From: Clostridiaceae bacterium
Lineage (GTDB): Bacteria > Bacillota > Clostridia > Oscillospirales > Acutalibacteraceae
NCBI GenBank assembly: GCA_021769555.1
Contig: JAETSR010000001.1
Span: forward strand, 124,001-188,000
Length of the DNA stretch: 64,000 nt
Direction of reading: 5' to 3'
Shown here in pieces: positions 59,802-64,000 of this stretch; position 1 is the first letter of the stretch, and the number at the start of each line of letters is the position of its first letter. Position numbers and translations under genes: made by a program. The notes below the pieces were generated by a model. That model made no database searches. It saw only the letters and a list, made by a program, of their open reading frames with translations, and was not told where the DNA came from.

Positions 59802-60272
59802 ATGCTTAAAGTGAAAATAATCTGCCTTGGCAGGCTCAAGGAGGAGTACTGGCGGGCGGCGGTGCGGGAGTATGAGAAGCGGCTCTCCGCCCTCTGCCGC
59901 CTTGAGATAGTCGAGCTGCCTGAGGCAAAGCTGTCAAATTCGCCCACGGATGGGGAGATATCGGCGGCCTTGGAGCGGGAGGCGGCGCTCATTTTGCCGA
60001 AGCTTGAGGGGAGCGTGACGCCGCTGTGCATAGAGGGTAAACAGCTGGACTCGGCGGGGCTCAGCAGGCTCCTTTCGGGGGCAATGCAGTCGCCGGGGGC
60101 GGTGAGCTTTGTGATTGGCAGCTCTTATGGGCTCGCGGAGTCGGTGAAGCGCTTGGGGAGGGGGATGTCAATGTCGGCGATGACTTTTCCGCATCAGCTG
60201 GCCAGGGTTATGCTCTGTGAGCAGGTATATCGCGGGTTCCAGATACTTCGGGGGGCGCCCTACCATAAGTAA
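59802..60272 (+). CDS. rlmH: 23S rRNA (pseudouridine1915-N3)-methyltransferase
   Basis: 156 residues, with SPOUT fold. Signature regions: IICLGRLKEEYWRAAVREYE at the start, AM-binding loop FVIGSSYGLAESVK, and the C-terminal MTFPHQLARVMLCEQVYRGF with ILRGAPYHK. Modifies helix 69 of the large subunit. Ten bases downstream of the MBL gene and followed by a terminator shared with the opposite strand. Confidence 0.97.
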   Translation: MLKVKIICLGRLKEEYWRAAVREYEKRLSALCRLEIVELPEAKLSNSPTDGEISAALEREAALILPKLEGSVTPLCIEGKQLDSAGLSRLLSGAMQSPGAVSFVIGSSYGLAESVKRLGRGMSMSAMTFPHQLARVMLCEQVYRGFQILRGAPYHK

Positions 60273-60300
60273 AGCTCCGCCCAAAAGGGCGGAGCTTTTT
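60271..60300. terminator. Bidirectional terminator
   Basis: Twelve-bp stem (aaagctccgccc / gggcggagcttt), aaaa loop and five T on the plus side, with A on the other; it serves rlmH and the convergent PTS-like gene. Confidence 0.92.
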
Positions 60301-60308
60301 CGGTCACT

Positions 60309-61391
60309 TTATATGTCCAGCTTCATATCGCCGTCCTTAACCCAGCCCAGCTTTCTGAAAGCCAGGTCAAACACAAAGGACAATATGGCGGGTAATACTA
60401 TGCTGATAAGTATCAGTCCCAGCCAATCCATGCCGGTTATCCCGGCCTTCACCCCTGTGGACACGTCGTTCACCCACCCGGAGTACACTCCAATCTGCCC
60501 CACCAGGCCGCAGGTCCCCATGCCCGAGGCCACGCCCCCGGAGGGGTCGTTCATCTGCAAGCCGAAGACACAGGTGGCGATGGGTCCGGTCACAGCCGCC
60601 GCCAGAGTAGGCGCAAGCCAAATCCGGGGGTTCTTCACGATATTGGGCACCTGTAGCATGGAGGTCCCAAGCCCTTGTGCCACAAGGCCGCCCCAGCGGT
60701 TCTCCCTGAAGCTTATCACCGCGAAGCCAACCATCTGGGCACAGCAGCCGGCCACTGCCGCGCCGCCCGCAAGCCCGGTGAGCCCAAAGGCCGCGCACAG
60801 GGCCGCGGAGGATATGGGCAGGGTCAGGGCTATGCCAACCAGCACCGACACGATTATGCCCATCCAGAAGGGCTGCAGTACTGTGGCGTCCTTGATGAGC
60901 TGGCCGAAGGCCGAGGCCGCCGAGCCCACTGCCGGGGCCAGCAGGTACGCCAGGGCCGTGCCGCTGCCGATGGTGACTATAGGCGTCACAAGGATGTCCA
61001 CAGGGGTCTTCTTGCTCACAAGCTTACCCAGCTGCGCGGCCGCGATTGCCATTATCAGCACGGCCAGGGGCCCGCCGCCGCCTCCCAGGGAGTTTGCCGC
61101 CGTGCCCACCGCCGTCAGCGAGAAGAGCACCAGGGGCGGCGCTTTCAGGGCGTAGCCGATGGCGACGGCCATTGCCGGGCCGGACATGGACTTTGCGAAA
61201 TTGCCAACCTCCACTAAGACCGGCACGCCGAACTGTGTGCCCAAGGTTGAGATTATGGTACCAACGAGCAGTGACGCAAACAATCCCTGGGCCATGGCGC
61301 TCATCGCGTCCACAAGATATAGCTGTACGTATTTTTTTGCCCGCTCCCAGACATTATTGGGCGCGGGGCTTTGATTCTGTTCCGATGCCAA
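60309..61391 (-). CDS. PfoR-like PTS EIIC-type membrane protein
   Basis: 360 residues on the minus strand; TTG start at 61391 with ggaaggag 8 bases ahead. Ten or so membrane helices rich in Gly and Ala (VGTIISTLGTQFGVPVLVEV, GTAANSLGGGGGPLAVLIMA, LPISSAALCAAFGLTGLAGG), matching the PTS_EIIC_2 / PfoR superfamily. These are thought to be sugar or small-molecule transporters or regulators; no EIIA or EIIB domain is beside it. The leader of about 200 bases is GC-rich and folded. Confidence 0.8.
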   Translation of the reverse strand: MASEQNQSPAPNNVWERAKKYVQLYLVDAMSAMAQGLFASLLVGTIISTLGTQFGVPVLVEVGNFAKSMSGPAMAVAIGYALKAPPLVLFSLTAVGTAANSLGGGGGPLAVLIMAIAAAQLGKLVSKKTPVDILVTPIVTIGSGTALAYLLAPAVGSAASAFGQLIKDATVLQPFWMGIIVSVLVGIALTLPISSAALCAAFGLTGLAGGAAVAGCCAQMVGFAVISFRENRWGGLVAQGLGTSMLQVPNIVKNPRIWLAPTLAAAVTGPIATCVFGLQMNDPSGGVASGMGTCGLVGQIGVYSGWVNDVSTGVKAGITGMDWLGLILISIVLPAILSFVFDLAFRKLGWVKDGDMKLDI

Positions 61392-61611
61392 GATAGGTTC
61401 TCCTTCCGTTACTAAAGTCAGCCGAAAGGAGCACCGTGGGGGTGCCCCCATCGGCAAAATGTGCATGGAAAATCTATATTGACTATGTTGCCAAAACCTG
61501 CCGCCCGCCTGGGCTTTAAAGGTCGCCGCCGGGGGATTCCCGGCTTTTTCGGTCGCCTTGGGAGCTCTGGGCGGTTCACGGCAGGCTCGGGCCGTATTGG
61601 GTTTCGATATA

Positions 61612-61639
61612 ATTATAGCGATTATCGGGCGTTTGTCAA
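61612..61639 (-). promoter_or_regulatory. Promoter of the PfoR-like gene
   Basis: Minus strand ttgaca (61639-61634) and tataat (61617-61612) with a 16-base spacer. The transcript would have a leader of about 215 bases. Confidence 0.8.
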
Positions 61640-61692
61640 GGGGTCACAGGGAAAATGCCGGGAATCCGGGCGAAAATGCAATCCCCTGATGG

Positions 61693-61721
61693 TGGACTTT
61701 TGGGCTGGGGCAGGTTATACT
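61693..61721 (+). promoter_or_regulatory. Promoter of the XRE regulator
   Basis: tggact (61693-61698) and tatact (61716-61721), spacer 17 bases, 32 bases ahead of the start codon. Confidence 0.65.
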
Positions 61722-61753
61722 TTAACCAGACTTTTTTGAAAGGGGATAGAAAT

Positions 61754-62206
61754 ATGGGATTGGGAAACAGCATTTTTGAGGCAAGAAAGAGGAGCGGCCT
61801 GTCGCAGGAGGATGCGGCTGAGAGGCTGGGGGTGAGCCGCCAGACAATCTCCAAGTGGGAGCTGGACGAGACCCTGCCGGACATACGCCAGGCAAAAAGG
61901 CTGTCGGTGCTTTACCGGGTGACACTGGACGAGCTGGTGGACTTCGACCTTGAGGTGAAAGAAATCCAGGAGGCCATAGAGCGGGTCAGTGAGGAGGCCC
62001 AGAGGAAGATAAACTGGACAGAAATGTGGGCCAAGAAGTACCCGGTGCTCTCCAGGTACAGACAGGAGGTGGAGACCAGCTCGTATGAGCGGGAGCTCCG
62101 GGCACTTCTGGAGCGCCTGCGCCTTGAGCAGGGGTACTCTAAGGAGGATGCGTTTTTGGTGCTCAAGGATATCTTGGGAGGAATTTGGACTCAGCAGAAC
62201 TCATAA
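61754..62206 (+). CDS. XRE-family transcriptional regulator
   Basis: 150 residues from ATG 61754, ribosome site gaaagggg. N-terminal helix-turn-helix SIFEARKRSGLSQEDAAERL then GVSRQTISKWELDETLPDI (about residues 5-45), an XRE/Cro type. The remainder is helical and charged (EIQEAIERVSEEAQRKINWT), possibly for dimerisation. Divergent from the PfoR-like gene, so it may control that promoter. Confidence 0.9.
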   Translation: MGLGNSIFEARKRSGLSQEDAAERLGVSRQTISKWELDETLPDIRQAKRLSVLYRVTLDELVDFDLEVKEIQEAIERVSEEAQRKINWTEMWAKKYPVLSRYRQEVETSSYERELRALLERLRLEQGYSKEDAFLVLKDILGGIWTQQNS

Positions 62207-62216
62207 GACAACAAAA

Positions 62217-62251
62217 GCCCGCCGGAAAGCAAGCGCCTCCGGCGGGCTTAT
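62217..62251. terminator. Terminator between regulator and gdhA
   Basis: Twelve-bp perfect stem (aagcccgccgga / tccggcgggctt) with an 11-base loop. On the minus strand it is followed by ttttgttg, so it mainly ends gdhA transcription, 16 bases behind that stop. Confidence 0.88.
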
Positions 62252-62266
62252 CACATATAACCGCAG

Positions 62267-63631
<1,365 letters not shown>

Positions 63632-63653
63632 CTATCCTGCAAAATCTGCTCCT

Positions 63654-63682
63654 ATCTTACCACATTTTTTTGGATTTTACAA
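63654..63682 (-). promoter_or_regulatory. Promoter of gdhA
   Basis: Minus strand ttgtaa (63682-63677) and taagat (63659-63654) with a 17-base spacer; about 50 bases from the start codon. Confidence 0.7.
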
Positions 63683-63765
63683 GGGGTAATTTGAGAAAAA
63701 TACGGCCTCCTTACAAAAAGCCCGGGAGAAAAATGCAAAAAAAGCATTAACCCTGCGAAAGCGGC

Positions 63766-63794
63766 TTGACATGGGACGCCAAATTGTTTAAAAT
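63766..63794 (+). promoter_or_regulatory. Promoter of purB
   Basis: ttgaca (63766-63771) and taaaat (63789-63794), spacer 17 bases, 46 bases ahead of the purB start. Divergent from the gdhA promoter. Confidence 0.88.
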
Positions 63795-63840
63795 AACAGA
63801 GTATGGGTCCAAAGAAATGTTTTGGAAGGAGCGACCTGGA

Positions 63841-64000
63841 ATGAGCCAAAGGGAAGTGTACGAATCCCCTCTGTCCGCAAGATATGCGGGCAGGGAGATG
63901 AAATATCTGTTCTCGCCGGACAAAAAGTTCCGCACCTGGCGAAAGCTCTGGATAGCGCTGGCCGAGGCTGAGCACGAGCTGGGCCTGCCGGTCACAGAAG
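63841..64000 (+). CDS. purB: Adenylosuccinate lyase, 3' end outside window
   Basis: First 53 codons ([20 protein letters not shown] to ELGLPVTE). [20 protein letters not shown] and [20 protein letters not shown] are the usual N-terminus of clostridial adenylosuccinate lyase, which acts twice in purine synthesis. Ribosome site ggaaggag. The catalytic signature lies beyond the window. Confidence 0.85.
   Translation, partial: MSQREVYESPLSARYAGREMKYLFSPDKKFRTWRKLWIALAEAEHELGLPVTE

Larger units (their letters stand above)
61392..61753. other. Divergent intergenic region
   Basis: 362 bases without a gene. On the minus strand a leader of about 215 bases precedes the PfoR-like gene and contains GC-rich inverted segments, for example gggggcaccccc near 61440 and a gccgggaatccccc block near 61535. 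Two divergent promoters sit at 61612-61639 and 61693-61721. Could hold a regulatory RNA; no known riboswitch was recognised. Confidence 0.5.

Noticed and set aside
60217-61155. 312-codon plus-strand frame across the PfoR-like gene
   Set aside because: Antisense of a typical membrane protein; begins inside rlmH and spans the terminator.

Overview
The window joins two very different kinds of DNA. Bases 1 to about 40,067 are AT-rich (about 40% GC by eye) and carry the late half of a long-tailed, siphovirus-like prophage. From about 40,066 to the end the DNA is GC-rich (about 60% by eye) and is the host chromosome, beginning with the remains of an older phage element. The host genes (pgi, yceD-rpmF, a PDZ/radical-SAM DUF512 protein, der-plsY, murA, walJ-like MBL hydrolase, rlmH, NADP-type gdhA, purB) and the frequent GTG/TTG starts suggest a GC-rich gut Clostridia member, probably Oscillospirales. 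The genus cannot be read from the sequence.

Phage layout, all on the plus strand. Packaging and head come first (terminase large subunit cut by the window edge, portal, a protease/coiled-coil fusion with a likely nested scaffold start, decoration-like protein, major capsid, connectors; 1-8443). The tail tube follows (9181). Next is an unusual insert of RuvC-like resolvase, ClpP-like protease and PhoH-like ATPase (10345-12258), then a 2968-residue tape measure (13468-22374), the distal tail protein and a tail-tip protein ending in an S74-type self-cleaving chaperone, and a series of small baseplate or fibre proteins (27235-31743). A diversity-generating retroelement (DGR) follows (31758-36248), then lysis genes (37104-39850). 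Stem-loops sit behind several of the highly expressed genes.

The DGR is the most interesting system here. A 961-residue fibre or adhesin (31758-34643) ends in a C-type-lectin-like/formylglycine-enzyme-like domain whose last codons form a variable repeat (VR, 34492-34629). A 138-base template repeat (TR, 34823-34960) lies 193 bases downstream, followed by a reverse transcriptase (35132-36043). VR and TR differ at 19 positions, 17 of them at TR adenines, which is the DGR signature. An 11-bp hairpin lies just behind the VR. The reverse transcriptase has motif C as YMDN, and its C-terminal tail lies in the +1 frame behind a run of six A, so it is frameshifted, phase-variable or recoded.

The phage ends within a cluster of short direct repeats (39906-40067) and abuts a major capsid gene lacking its 5' end (40066-40860). 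It therefore appears to have integrated into the capsid gene of a resident, decayed contractile-type element. What is left of that element is baseplate genes (LysM protein, XkdQ-like, gp25-like, baseplate J, YmfQ-like); no sheath, tube or tape measure is visible.

The chromosome after 45,800 holds a DUF4160/DUF2442 pair, a secreted orphan protein, a D,D-carboxypeptidase, housekeeping operons, a small-antitoxin/GNAT pair and a ribbon-helix-helix protein placed after plsY, cell-wall and RNA-modification genes, a convergent PfoR-like membrane protein, an XRE regulator, gdhA and the start of purB. Consensus sigma-A-type promoters with 16-17 bp spacers are visible for many of these units.
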